NCBI RefSeq assembly: GCF_024585285.1
Contig: NZ_CP040755.1
Coordinates: 2,232,001 to 2,296,000, forward strand
Reading direction: 5' to 3'
Origin: Colwellia sp. M166
GTDB taxonomy: Bacteria; Pseudomonadota; Gammaproteobacteria; Enterobacterales; Alteromonadaceae
DNA: 64,000 bases
In this document: positions 55,895-64,000 of the stretch, piece by piece
How positions within the stretch are numbered: position 1 is the first letter of the stretch
Layout: every line of letters begins with the position of its first letter
Translations under genes and position numbers: made by a program
The notes under the pieces: model-generated
Databases searched by the model: none
Told to the model about the DNA's origin: nothing
What the model saw: only the letters and a program-made list of their open reading frames with translations

Positions 55895-56983
55895 TTATAA
55901 TAACTCGCTATAGTTATCATGAATAACGCGGTCGATAGTTCTTTTCACGTCAGCAATACTGATCTGCATCATCAAGTCTTTACCTTTAGCGCGAGTTCCC
56001 CAAGGCACTTGTTCAGCGGTTTTTTTATACTGTCGCTGTATCGCTGATTCATAAGCACTAACCACATACTGAGGATATAAATACGGACCAGTACGCTTAG
56101 GGTTACTGTGAGCATATAAGCCAACAACCGGTGTTTCTACCGTCACCGCCATATGAGCAGGACCAGTATCAGGTGCCACCACAAGGTGAGCAAGCTTTAA
56201 TACTGCCAACAGTTGCTTCAAGCTCGTTTGCCCAACCAAATTTTGTATTTCATTAGCGCCCTGACTAAAGTCGCTCCGGCTAATTATCGCTTCAGCAAGT
56301 AATTTTTCCATGGTGGTTGGTCCACCACAAATTACGACCTTAAAGCCACGGGCATTTAAATGTTCAGCCGCTTGCGAATAACCTTCAGCATGCCAATTGC
56401 GTTCAGCTTTGCTGGCTGCCGGACAAATAACCGCAATCGGTTTACCGGCAGCATTTTCTGCACTAAGTTTTTCACTCGCCCATAGCTGTTCACTATCGGT
56501 CAATGGCATATGCCATAATGGCTCGGTTACGGCTAAGCCGAGCGCTTCGGCAAAACCCATAAAGCCATCCAAGACATGAGGTTGAGCTTGTGCAGCAATT
56601 TTTTTATTGGTAAATAACCCTTGTGCTTCTTTCGCACGTTGACTATCAAAACCAATTTTTATTTTTGCCGGAATACATAAACTTGCAAGACTGGCACGCA
56701 ATGCGACTTGCATATGCAATAAAATATCAAATTGTTGGCCTTTAAGCTTTTCTCGAAGATCACGATAAGCTTTTAAACCGGCTTTCTTATCAAAAATAAC
56801 AAATTCAACGCCTTCCATACCAAGCAACAAACTGGCTTCTATTTTACCTATCACCCAAGTGATCTTGGTATTTGGCCATTGTCGTTGGATATTTTGCACC
56901 ATAGCTACAGCATGACATACGTCACCAATGGCTGATAATCGCAATAAACATAAATTTTTCGGAGCAGATAATTGACCCAGCAT
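55895..56983 (-). CDS. Glycosyltransferase family 9 (heptosyltransferase-like)
   Basis: 362 residues from ATG 56983, with GGTGA seven bases upstream; the 39-codon extension of the longest frame crosses the divergent kdkA start. GT-B fold of the ADP-heptose:LPS heptosyltransferase family: NLCLLRLSAIGDVCHAVAMV at the N-terminus, ITWVIGKIEASLL, VICPAASKAERNWHAEGYSQ, and LVVAPDTGPAHMAV with the conserved Asp/His. Probably adds heptose to the inner core. Divergent from kdkA. Confidence 0.9.
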   Translation of the reverse strand: MLGQLSAPKNLCLLRLSAIGDVCHAVAMVQNIQRQWPNTKITWVIGKIEASLLLGMEGVEFVIFDKKAGLKAYRDLREKLKGQQFDILLHMQVALRASLASLCIPAKIKIGFDSQRAKEAQGLFTNKKIAAQAQPHVLDGFMGFAEALGLAVTEPLWHMPLTDSEQLWASEKLSAENAAGKPIAVICPAASKAERNWHAEGYSQAAEHLNARGFKVVICGGPTTMEKLLAEAIISRSDFSQGANEIQNLVGQTSLKQLLAVLKLAHLVVAPDTGPAHMAVTVETPVVGLYAHSNPKRTGPYLYPQYVVSAYESAIQRQYKKTAEQVPWGTRAKGKDLMMQISIADVKRTIDRVIHDNYSELL

Positions 56984-57031
56984 AAAGGATTCACCACAAT
57001 AGGAGCAGAAATATAATATAGGCCTATTATC

Positions 57032-57787
57032 TTGAACCAGCCCGCAATTGTAAAACCCTGTCACGAAAAAACTTTTCAACAAGGCAATATTTATTGTCAA
57101 TATGACAGCGATGAAATAACCAGCTTTTTACCTGAAATGCTTAACAGTGATTATTGGCAAGAGAAAAATGCCATTGTTGGCAGTGCGCAAGGGCGCGGCA
57201 CCACGTGGTTTATCGCCACAGAAAACGCCGAAAACATTGAACGCAATTGGGTCTTACGCCATTATTACCGCGGTGGCTTAATTGGCAAAGTGGTTAATGA
57301 TCAATATTTATTTACCGGATACAAAAATACCCGCGCGGCTCGAGAATTTACCTTGTTAACGTCAATGCGTGCATTAGGCTTACCAGCACCAAAACCTGTC
57401 GCTTTTCGTGTTATTAGGCAAGGTTTATTTTATCGTGCTGACTTATTGTCATCACGTATCGAAAATGCTCAGGATTTAGTCGCTGTGCTTAGCACAACAA
57501 CAATTACTGACCTACTTTGGCAGCAAATAGGCAAAGTAATTAAATCATTTCACCAACAGGGAATTTATCATCATGATTTGAATGCTCATAACATTTTGAT
57601 TGATGGTAATAATAAGGTTTGGTTGATCGACTTTGATCAAGGTGAGCACAGAGCAAAGCAAAGTAAATGGCCGGAAGATAATATGGCCAGGTTACTGAGA
57701 TCATTTCGAAAAGAACAACAGAGAATGACTAATTTTTACTGGACTGAAAAAAACTGGCAAGCGCTATTAAACGGTTACCAGTCATAA
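57032..57787 (+). CDS. kdkA: 3-deoxy-D-manno-octulosonic acid kinase KdkA
   Basis: Phosphorylates Kdo of the LPS inner core at position 4, characteristic of organisms with a single phosphorylated Kdo. 251 residues. Kinase-like motifs: WVLRHYYRGGLIGKVVNDQY, the catalytic loop IYHHDLNAHNILID and VWLIDFDQGEHR. The start (TTG 57032) is the first in frame and has no good ribosome-binding site; the true start could lie slightly downstream. waaA and the GT9 gene nearby fit the pathway. Confidence 0.9.
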   Translation: MNQPAIVKPCHEKTFQQGNIYCQYDSDEITSFLPEMLNSDYWQEKNAIVGSAQGRGTTWFIATENAENIERNWVLRHYYRGGLIGKVVNDQYLFTGYKNTRAAREFTLLTSMRALGLPAPKPVAFRVIRQGLFYRADLLSSRIENAQDLVAVLSTTTITDLLWQQIGKVIKSFHQQGIYHHDLNAHNILIDGNNKVWLIDFDQGEHRAKQSKWPEDNMARLLRSFRKEQQRMTNFYWTEKNWQALLNGYQS

Positions 57788-57834
57788 AGTTTAATTTCTT
57801 GCAAATAAACTTAACTTTTTGATTGTAAAGTTAT

Positions 57835-58491
57835 TTATACAGCTACTAAGCTATCTTGACAGCGTTGACGATACATTGCTCGTGCCTCTAAAAACTCTTC
57901 TTTTGCAGAGTCACTGATATATGGTTGGATAATCACTAAAATTTTCAGTACGCCTTGATAGAATACGGCGTCGTTAATTTCATTTTCATTATTTTGCGTT
58001 TGATAGAAGCTTAGCCAAAAGGTATTCACTAAGCGTAAAATACTCACAATATCAGGTAAGTCTTCATCTAAAAACTCCATCATATTAGCGTCACGTAGCG
58101 ATAGTAATAACTCACTCACGCGTTGTGCAATAAAGTCCTGTACTTCAACATACTTATCGTGCAGCAAAGGATTTTTCGCCAACAGTACCGGTAAATTACT
58201 GTAGAAAAAACGAAACTTCATTAAGGTCTGAAACACCGCATCCATATATAAAATAATCGCATCGAGTGGTTTCACGTCAGGACTAACTTCCGGCATAGTA
58301 TCGATCAATAAGTTACGCGCATACTCCTCGTATATTGACAGGATAATGTCTTCTTTATTGCGAAAGTGGTAATAGAGGTTACCTGGGCTGATACCAAGAT
58401 CGGCAGCAATGTGGTTAGTGGTAACATTACGTTCTCCCTGTTCATTAAATAATGCAATGCTGGCTTGAATTATTTTATCCCTAGTTTTCAT
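57835..58491 (-). CDS. TetR-family transcriptional regulator
   Basis: 218 residues. N-terminal helix-turn-helix (about 1-50: TRDKIIQASIALFNEQGERN and ADLGISPGNLYYHFRNKEDI) and a helical ligand domain. The C-terminal part resembles the TetR_C group with a W-x-x-F core (VNTFWLSFYQ). It faces the SnoaL-like gene across a region with two strong palindromes, its probable operators. Ligand unknown. Confidence 0.92.
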   Translation of the reverse strand: MKTRDKIIQASIALFNEQGERNVTTNHIAADLGISPGNLYYHFRNKEDIILSIYEEYARNLLIDTMPEVSPDVKPLDAIILYMDAVFQTLMKFRFFYSNLPVLLAKNPLLHDKYVEVQDFIAQRVSELLLSLRDANMMEFLDEDLPDIVSILRLVNTFWLSFYQTQNNENEINDAVFYQGVLKILVIIQPYISDSAKEEFLEARAMYRQRCQDSLVAV

Positions 58492-58554
58492 TGATACTAC
58501 TTCTTGTATTAGTCGACATAGATTTTCCCATCATACTATCAAAATTAACTAACA

Positions 58555-58606
58555 TTAAAGTATTTCGAGTAAATACTTTAAGTAACATTAATATTGACAG
58601 CTGTCA
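58555..58606. promoter_or_regulatory. Two palindromes between the TetR gene and the SnoaL-like gene
   Basis: First, TTAAAGTATTT (58555-58565) and its exact complement (58571-58581) around CGAGT. Second, the perfect 12-bp palindrome TGACAGCTGTCA (58595-58606). Both are typical operator shapes for TetR-family dimers and lie between the divergent starts (58491 and 58663). Confidence 0.6.
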
Positions 58607-58662
58607 GATTTGACGGCATCTTAGCTAACAGTGAATAAAAATCAATCAAAAGGACGATAAAA

Positions 58663-59055
58663 ATGCTTAACAATTGGCACACCATGATACAAAACAAACA
58701 AGTCGAGCAAGTGTCAACGTTGCTTGCAGACAACGTAACCTTGTTTTCACCGGTTATTCATACGCCAATACAAGGCAAGCAGATGGTCAGCATGTATTTA
58801 ACCGCAGCTTTTCATACTTTTTTAAATGGCAGTTTCAACTACGATCGGGAGTTTACCGCTGATAATGCTGCCGTATTAGAGTTTTCCTTGAACATCGACG
58901 GTATCGATATCAATGGCATTGATATGATCACGTGGAATGAAGACGGAAAAATTACCGAATTTAAAGTCATGATCCGACCATACAAAGCACTAAACATGAT
59001 CAATGACCAAATGACCGCCATGCTGGCAACACTGCAACAGCAAGCAATGAAGTAA
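58663..59055 (+). CDS. SnoaL/NTF2-like small protein
   Basis: 130 residues with an NTF2-like alpha+beta cone fold: NNWHTMIQNKQVEQVSTLLA, DNVTLFSPVIHTPIQGKQMV, FTADNAAVLEFSLNIDG and GIDMITWNEDGKITEFKVMI. Such domains bind or isomerise small hydrophobic molecules; the substrate is unknown. AAAGGA lies about ten bases before the ATG. Divergent from a TetR regulator that probably controls it. Confidence 0.85.
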   Translation: MLNNWHTMIQNKQVEQVSTLLADNVTLFSPVIHTPIQGKQMVSMYLTAAFHTFLNGSFNYDREFTADNAAVLEFSLNIDGIDINGIDMITWNEDGKITEFKVMIRPYKALNMINDQMTAMLATLQQQAMK

Positions 59056-59093
59056 GATAGCTTTGAAATTAGACTGCTTGGCATTTACAATAA

Positions 59094-59621
<528 letters not shown>

Positions 59622-59685
59622 TTTCAGAACAATTTTTCATTGTCAGGATCGTTGATAAAAGCAAGCTTTATCATTTCAGGCTGAT

Positions 59686-59715
59686 AAAAAAACGAGTGCA
59701 CAAAGTACACTCGTT
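59686..59715 (-). terminator. Terminator of the cold-shock gene
   Basis: 8-bp stem AACGAGTG/CACTCGTT (59691-59698 and 59708-59715), extended by GTG/CAC-type pairing inside. On the minus strand it runs into a T tract complementary to the A-run at 59686-59692. It may also stop coaD transcripts coming the other way. Confidence 0.85.
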
Positions 59716-59738
59716 TATATAAAATCTGTGCTAATTGC

Positions 59739-59945
59739 TTAAACAGCTACAACTTTATTTGCACATGGACCTTTCTGGCCTTGACCGACTTCAAATTCAA
59801 CCGCTTGGCCATCAGCCAATGTTGCGTATTCGCCACCTGATTGAATTTCAGAATGATGAACAAACAAATCTTTGCTGCCGTCTTCTGGAGAAATGAACCC
59901 GAAACCTTTATCGGCATTAAACCATTTAACTATACCTTTACTCAT
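59739..59945 (-). CDS. Cold-shock protein, CspA/CspE family
   Basis: 68 residues, one cold-shock OB domain with RNP1 KGFGFI and RNP2 DLFVHHSEI; begins [20 protein letters not shown]. Binds single-stranded RNA/DNA as a chaperone. The 5' leader is under 110 bases, shorter than the roughly 160-base thermosensing leader of E. coli cspA, so constitutive CspE-like behaviour is as likely as cold induction. Paralogues cannot be told apart by sequence alone. Confidence 0.95.
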   Translation of the reverse strand: MSKGIVKWFNADKGFGFISPEDGSKDLFVHHSEIQSGGEYATLADGQAVEFEVGQGQKGPCANKVVAV

Positions 59946-60054
59946 ATTATTCTCTTATCTTCGGTGAAAAATATAATTCTAATGTGCTATCACCATTACA
60001 ATATTAGAATTTGAATTTTGTCGCGTTAGCTTAAAATAAATATCACTTTAAATA

Positions 60055-60378
60055 TTAATGATGCTTACCATGTTTGTTTTTCATACTCGCCACTTTGCGT
60101 GCTATAGCAAGTAACTGTGGTGAAATATCATCGGCACCATCTTTGATTAACTTACTAACATCACCTGATGAAAAAAATGAACCACGCTCTGATTTAACCC
60201 CTAATGCTCGCACAAAATCTTTTGTTTTACCTGTACTGCAGGTATCAATGTACTTAAAAATAACTTGTTCATTAAAGCTTTGTGGTTGCTCTTTTAAAGT
60301 AGTAATCTCTTCAGTCAATGATCGTATTTCAGATTCTAAGCTGGCAATTAGTTCGGCAATATTTGCGTAGGGTTTCAT
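60055..60378 (-). CDS. Small coiled-coil protein, unknown function
   Basis: 107 residues. Residues about 5-35 form a coiled coil (ELIASLESEIRSLTEEITTL), followed by a basic region with RALGVKSERGSFFSSGDVSK and a His/Lys-rich tail (KNKHGKHH). No signal or membrane segment; cytoplasmic. The frame is clean and in the expected codon usage, but I do not recognise the family. Confidence 0.55.
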   Translation of the reverse strand: MKPYANIAELIASLESEIRSLTEEITTLKEQPQSFNEQVIFKYIDTCSTGKTKDFVRALGVKSERGSFFSSGDVSKLIKDGADDISPQLLAIARKVASMKNKHGKHH

Positions 60379-60657
60379 GCGATTGTTTGGCTCATAATAG
60401 GGTTAGTTGACGATATCACGAACACTTACCGTAATATTCACCTCAATCTAACCATCAGACTTAAAAAACTCAGTATACAGTGAATACCATAGAGTAAATA
60501 GCTTTAGCTTTCTAAACCTAGCGTTAATCGACAATTATTCTCGCCTTATTAAGCCGAAGATCTTAATATTGTCGGGAAATGGGAGCATTCCTCTTAGACT
60601 CAATTATTTCGTAACAGCGAGTTTACTCAAGCCTTAACGTTAATCTACGCGTGATAA

Positions 60658-61230
60658 TTGCTAGCATACTTACTTTTGGAGTTATGTCTGAACATATTTG
60701 ATATTTTATTGGTTATTAGCACGGCATTCATCGCGCTATCGCTCATTTACAGTACGATAAGGCTAGGTATATCGCCGATGCCAAGCTCAAAAAAAGCTTA
60801 TCAAGTTATGCTGAGATTAATTGATGAAACCGGTACTGGCGCTATCATCGACTTAGGTAGTGGCTGGGGTAACTTTGTCATTCCATTAGCAAAACGTACA
60901 CCAGAAAGACAAGTTATAGGTTATGAATTATCGTTATTACCTTGGCTGATTTCGATAATACTGAAAAAAGCCTTGGGCTTAAAAAATTTGCGTCTACACA
61001 GAAAAAACTTTTATCACGAAAATCTACCTGCAGCATCGGTTATTGTTTGCTATTTATACCCTGAAGCCATGATAAAAATAGCGGATAAACTCAAACAACA
61101 ACAGCCGAATATCGCCTTTTTGATCAGCAATAATTTTGCTTTACCTTCAGTCAAAGCCGATAAAAAAATTGTTTTAGATGACTTTTATAAATCGCCTATT
61201 TATCTCTACAAAATAAGCGACTTAAATTAA
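60658..61230 (+). CDS. Membrane-anchored SAM-dependent methyltransferase-like protein
   Basis: Up to 190 residues. An N-terminal hydrophobic helix (about 8-33) precedes a Rossmann-like fold with SAM motif I IIDLGSGWGNFVIPLAK and VIGYELSLLPWLIS, close to the class I small methyltransferases of the DUF1698/mycolate type. Two later hydrophobic pieces (SVIVCYLYPEAM and IAFLISNNFAL) are beta strands. The start is uncertain: TTG 60658 is longest, but GGAG at about 60679 would suit a rare CTG at 60688. Substrate unknown. Confidence 0.7.
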   Translation: MLAYLLLELCLNIFDILLVISTAFIALSLIYSTIRLGISPMPSSKKAYQVMLRLIDETGTGAIIDLGSGWGNFVIPLAKRTPERQVIGYELSLLPWLISIILKKALGLKNLRLHRKNFYHENLPAASVIVCYLYPEAMIKIADKLKQQQPNIAFLISNNFALPSVKADKKIVLDDFYKSPIYLYKISDLN

Positions 61231-61294
61231 GCAGTGCAAACGCTGAATTCTCTATACTGATAAAAATAACGCGACCACTGTCGCGATCTATCAT

Positions 61295-62179
61295 TTACTT
61301 TTTAAGCACTTTTTTCTTAACCGTGGTCTTTTTCGAGCGCGATTTTTGCTGAGGTGTGGCTTTCGGCATGAGCTGACATTGTGGGCAAAACACTGAACTG
61401 CGATTAGATTGACGGATTTCTTCTAAAACACTTTGACAACCATCACATTTTTCACCTGCTCGGCCGTAAACAAATAATTTTTGCGCGAAATAACCCGGCT
61501 TACCATCAGCTTGGGTAAAATCTTTTAACGTTGTGCCGCCTTGTGCAATAGCGGCGGCTAAAACCTGCTTAATAATATCGGTCAGCTGATTATACTTCTC
61601 TTCACTAATGCTATTCACTAACGTTGCAGGGTGAATACTGGCAATAAATAAGGCTTCATTAGCATAAATATTACCGACCCCCACCACAACATGGTTATCC
61701 ATTAAAAAAGTCTTAATGGGCACTTTCCGATTGCCAGCTTTAGCAAACAAATGTCCGTAAGCAAAATCATCGGTCAGCGGCTCTGGGCCTAATTTGGTTA
61801 GTAAGCCCTGCAAATCTTGATGTTGGGGAAACCAAAGTACCGCGCCGAAACGGCGAGGATCATTAAGTCGCAACATTTTGCCGTTTTCGAACAGCATTTC
61901 AAAATGATCATGTTTAATGTCGGGAGTATCTTGCTCTAAAATACGCACCGAGCCTGACATGCCTAAATGCAGTAATAAGGTGCCGTTAGAAAACCTCAAT
62001 AATAGATATTTTGAACGACGCTCTATTTTTTCTAACGTTTTTCCTACCACACTGTGTACTTCATCAGGGATCGGCCAACGTAATTTGGCATTACGCACCA
62101 CTACGTCTGCAACTTTCTGCCCAGCAATATGCGGTGTTATGCCTAAACGACAAACTTCTACTTCGGGTAACTCTGGCAT
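61295..62179 (-). CDS. mutM: Formamidopyrimidine-DNA glycosylase MutM (Fpg)
   Basis: Removes 8-oxoguanine and formamidopyrimidines by base excision. 294 residues from ATG 62179, so that Pro2 (MPELPEVEV) is the catalytic N-terminus; a longer frame would bury it. Further motifs: RRSKYLLLRF, LRLNDPRRFGAVLW, NIYANEALF and the C4 zinc finger CDGCQSVLEEIRQSNRSS with its second CPQCQ pair. Unusually it continues for about 25 residues past the finger into a Lys/Arg-rich tail (KSRSKKTTVKKKVLKK). It follows the ATP-grasp gene by 13 bases. Confidence 0.96.
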   Translation of the reverse strand: MPELPEVEVCRLGITPHIAGQKVADVVVRNAKLRWPIPDEVHSVVGKTLEKIERRSKYLLLRFSNGTLLLHLGMSGSVRILEQDTPDIKHDHFEMLFENGKMLRLNDPRRFGAVLWFPQHQDLQGLLTKLGPEPLTDDFAYGHLFAKAGNRKVPIKTFLMDNHVVVGVGNIYANEALFIASIHPATLVNSISEEKYNQLTDIIKQVLAAAIAQGGTTLKDFTQADGKPGYFAQKLFVYGRAGEKCDGCQSVLEEIRQSNRSSVFCPQCQLMPKATPQQKSRSKKTTVKKKVLKK

Positions 62180-62192
62180 CTTAAAATAAGTC

Positions 62193-63086
62193 CTATTTGG
62201 GCTGGTTTTCTGCACTTGCCATACGCGCTACTAACGCATTAGCAAAGCGTTGTGGTGAAGCTGCATCCATATTGAAATATAGTGATGGCTCAATTAATTC
62301 AGCTTCCATCAGCGCGAAGCTATCTTGATGGCGAACAAAATCAATACGAGCATACAGTAACTCGCCATGAAGTTTACTAATCGCTTGCATGGTTTTATTT
62401 GCTGCCGCTTTCAGTGCCAGCTCAGGTGTTACTGATAGTAAACCGCCACCGTGTTCTTCTTGGACGCGAAAATCACCTTTAGCCGGTGTTTTTAATATTG
62501 CATGACTAAATACACCATTAAAGTAGAACAAAGAGAATTCACCTTCTTGGCAAATATCCGCCATAAAGGGTTGCACCATCAATTCACGATGAGCAAAGGC
62601 CGTATTTAGTTCAGCCACTTTATTTTGATAATTGTCCTGAGTTAACCAAAAGGTATTGTCGGCATTAGCACTGACTCGTGGTTTTAATACCATTTGCTCA
62701 GTAGAAAAATGTGAAAAATAACCGGCAAGGTTGTCAGCATTAAAAGTCTCTGGCCATAATGTCGGTACAATAGTGACGCCATCAGCCTCTAGCTGCGTTA
62801 AGTAAATTTTATTAATATTCCACTGCACAACCGCTAAGCTATTTTCTAAACGAGCGCTTGACTGTTCAATGCTCTCAAGCACCTTAACAAAGCTCGCCAT
62901 ATCGTCTTGATAGTCCCACGGACTGCGAATAACCACCACGTCATAATCTGACCAATTCACCGCGCTGTTACGCCACGACACCAGTTCTGTTTGCCATCCT
63001 AACGCTAACATAGGCTGATCAATTAACGCATCATACGCTTCAAAGTCAGCTAAGCTGTCCATGGATAAAATTGCACATTTTCTCAT
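62193..63086 (-). CDS. ATP-grasp ligase-like protein (glutathione synthetase-type fold)
   Basis: 297 residues. Pre-ATP-grasp domain with DVVVIRSPWDYQDDM, then an ATP-grasp domain: VLKPRVSANADNTFWL, LMVQPFMADICQEGEFSLFY, FRVQEEHGGGLL, YARIDFVR and the metal-binding LMEAELIEPSLYFN. The SPWDY signature places it with uncharacterised bacterial carboxylate-amine ligases near cycloserine DcsG-like enzymes. It probably makes a small amide or peptide-like metabolite; the substrate is unknown. Precedes mutM by 13 bases. Confidence 0.85.
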   Translation of the reverse strand: MRKCAILSMDSLADFEAYDALIDQPMLALGWQTELVSWRNSAVNWSDYDVVVIRSPWDYQDDMASFVKVLESIEQSSARLENSLAVVQWNINKIYLTQLEADGVTIVPTLWPETFNADNLAGYFSHFSTEQMVLKPRVSANADNTFWLTQDNYQNKVAELNTAFAHRELMVQPFMADICQEGEFSLFYFNGVFSHAILKTPAKGDFRVQEEHGGGLLSVTPELALKAAANKTMQAISKLHGELLYARIDFVRHQDSFALMEAELIEPSLYFNMDAASPQRFANALVARMASAENQPK

Positions 63087-63127
63087 AATTTTAAGCTCTC
63101 ATTGGGGTGTAATAGCTATTACACCGG

Positions 63128-63619
63128 TTAATTAGCAAAAATTTCTTGTGGAAATAGCTGGCCATATATCTCGATAGGTAACGCCAGCCATTGTTGTGTG
63201 TTTTGATTAAAAACCAGTAGTTGCTGTTCAGTAGCATAGACATTTAACTGCAAAGGTTGTGATTGTCCGGCAATATCTAAGGTCACATTCAAGGCAAATT
63301 GTCGGTCAATTTCTGGCGCTTGTATCATCAGCTCTCCACTACTTTGCTGCCATGACATCATCATTTGCTCTAATGCTTGGCCAGAAATATTACCAGGACG
63401 CGCTCGCCATGTACGAGCAATGCGCTCAACTAGCACGACATTTTCTATCGACAGCGTCAATATCACTTGATTTTGCCCAAGAATAGTCAGCGCTTGATTA
63501 GCATTTTTATCAGTTTCTGGTGAATAGACTTTTTTATTCACCACATTAATAAGTAAAATAAAGCCCATTACCACAAAAATAATGACATTATTCCAACCAG
63601 ATTTTGATAGTTTAATCAT
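63128..63619 (-). CDS. Membrane-anchored protein of unknown function
   Basis: 163 residues from ATG 63619; the longer frame to 63655 adds a non-conserved leader. One N-terminal membrane helix (about 8-28, WNNVIIFVVMGFILLINVVN) anchors a periplasmic beta-rich domain (NQVILTLSIENVVLVERIAR, LMIQAPEIDRQF, LNVYATEQQLLVFNQNTQQW). I do not recognise a family; a stand-alone envelope protein is likely. About 40 bases upstream of the ATP-grasp gene in the same direction. Confidence 0.6.
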   Translation of the reverse strand: MIKLSKSGWNNVIIFVVMGFILLINVVNKKVYSPETDKNANQALTILGQNQVILTLSIENVVLVERIARTWRARPGNISGQALEQMMMSWQQSSGELMIQAPEIDRQFALNVTLDIAGQSQPLQLNVYATEQQLLVFNQNTQQWLALPIEIYGQLFPQEIFAN

Positions 63620-63731
63620 AAGACAGCGCCAAGCTTTTAAATAAGTGATTATCATACGAAAAAATTGAGCTTATTTGTACTTAGCTTTACACTAATCGCA
63701 ATAATAAAAAGCACTCAGCGTAAGGCTATCT

Positions 63732-64000
63732 ATGAAACTGAAACAATTCACTATCAGCGCATTAATGCTCTGCAGCTTATTAACAACAGTTAGTGCAACT
63801 GCCGAACCCGCCAGTAAACAATTAAATCAACTCCTTAATGAGCATTGGCAAACAGCCAATAAAGAACAAATATTCTTTCGTAAAGACCCCGACGCTTTTC
63901 GCATGAATGGTAAGTTGCCCGAAATGTCACAAAAGGGCCGAGAGCGTAGAGCAAAATACAATAGTGAATTGTTATCACGTATTGCCACTATTGATGTCAA
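63732..64000 (+). CDS. DUF885-like exported protein, 3' end missing
   Basis: First 89 codons of a gene cut by the window edge. Signal peptide about 1-23 (FTISALMLCSLLTTVSATA), then NQLLNEHWQTANKEQIFFR and LPEMSQKGRERRAKYNSELL, which fit the start of exported DUF885 proteins, often described as putative peptidases. AAGG lies about six bases before the ATG at 63732. The call rests on the N-terminus only. Confidence 0.6.
   Translation, partial: MKLKQFTISALMLCSLLTTVSATAEPASKQLNQLLNEHWQTANKEQIFFRKDPDAFRMNGKLPEMSQKGRERRAKYNSELLSRIATIDV

Noticed and set aside
60074..60370. 98-codon plus-strand frame opposite the 60055-60378 gene
   Set aside because: The minus-strand frame has a coiled-coil pattern and natural composition, whereas this one is Ser/Cys/Ile-rich as expected of an antisense shadow.

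Overview
The window is chromosomal DNA of an AT-rich marine gammaproteobacterium. Gene content and gene order (csr sRNA-yihI-DUF2489-hemN, srkA-dsbA, kbl-tdh-glpE-glpG, waaA/kdkA/coaD/mutM, hutF-hutG, ast genes followed by a DUF1338 gene) fit the Alteromonadales, most likely Colwellia/Thalassotalea (family Colwelliaceae). This placement rests on recognised proteins and synteny only; no search was run. Nearly all of the window is ordinary, well-packed core chromosome.

Layout. 1-5 kb: arginine succinyltransferase catabolism (astC/argD, cut by the window edge; astA; astD), then a DUF1338 (2-oxoadipate dioxygenase/decarboxylase-like) gene and a small DUF3802-like gene. 5-9 kb: an SSB-like protein with two OB folds, a beta-propeller/membrane/SHOCT fusion, a secreted thermonuclease and a VTT-domain membrane protein. 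9-12.3 kb, minus strand: ccoG-srkA-dsbA. 12.9-15.1 kb, minus strand: hutG-hutF behind a perfect HutC-type operator. 15.4-20 kb: hybrid peroxiredoxin-glutaredoxin, VF530-family protein, purU, an M61 peptidase with a striking start-site inverted repeat, and a VOC protein. 20.1-23.6 kb: a degenerate interspersed repeat, a clear CsrB/CsrC-family regulatory RNA with 11 GGA motifs, yihI, DUF2489, hemN. 23.6-26.5 kb: DUF1285 gene and a chemoreceptor.

26.7-30.35 kb is the one clear accessory insertion. A complete tRNA-His gene is followed 3.6 kb later by a perfect 53-bp copy of its own 3' half, the signature of integration at a tRNA gene. The DNA between the repeats holds only a ParD/ParE toxin-antitoxin pair under a perfect palindromic operator and a 794-residue fusion of an archaeo-eukaryotic-type primase with an SF2 helicase (TOTE-conflict-system type). 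I see no integrase. Just beyond it (30.85-33.5 kb) is a two-gene unit of unrecognised membrane protein plus PEGA-like protein.

33.6-36.8 kb, minus strand: a complete proline operon proB-proA-proC. 36.8-38.1 kb: gene-free AT-rich DNA ending in a 257-bp repeat element with inverted ends; a diverged relative lies at 20.15-20.28 kb and a 44-bp palindromic miniature at 46.9 kb. 38.1-42.3 kb, minus strand: cupredoxin-like protein, GGDEF/EAL protein and outer-membrane protein, apparently one signalling operon; then a CheX-REC fusion and an NYN-domain protein. 44.4-48.4 kb: plsB, then ubiC-ubiA. 48.6-53.1 kb: FliL-like protein, kbl-tdh-glpE-glpG, and a divergent Lrp/AsnC regulator. 53.4-64 kb: envelope and housekeeping genes (waaA, PepSY protein, NUDIX, GT9 glycosyltransferase, kdkA, TetR regulator, SnoaL-like protein, coaD, cold-shock protein, methyltransferase-like protein, mutM, ATP-grasp ligase, a membrane-anchored protein, and the start of a DUF885-like gene).

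Several start codons were moved from the longest-ORF position on the basis of ribosome-binding sites, family N-termini or promoter position; each entry states where.
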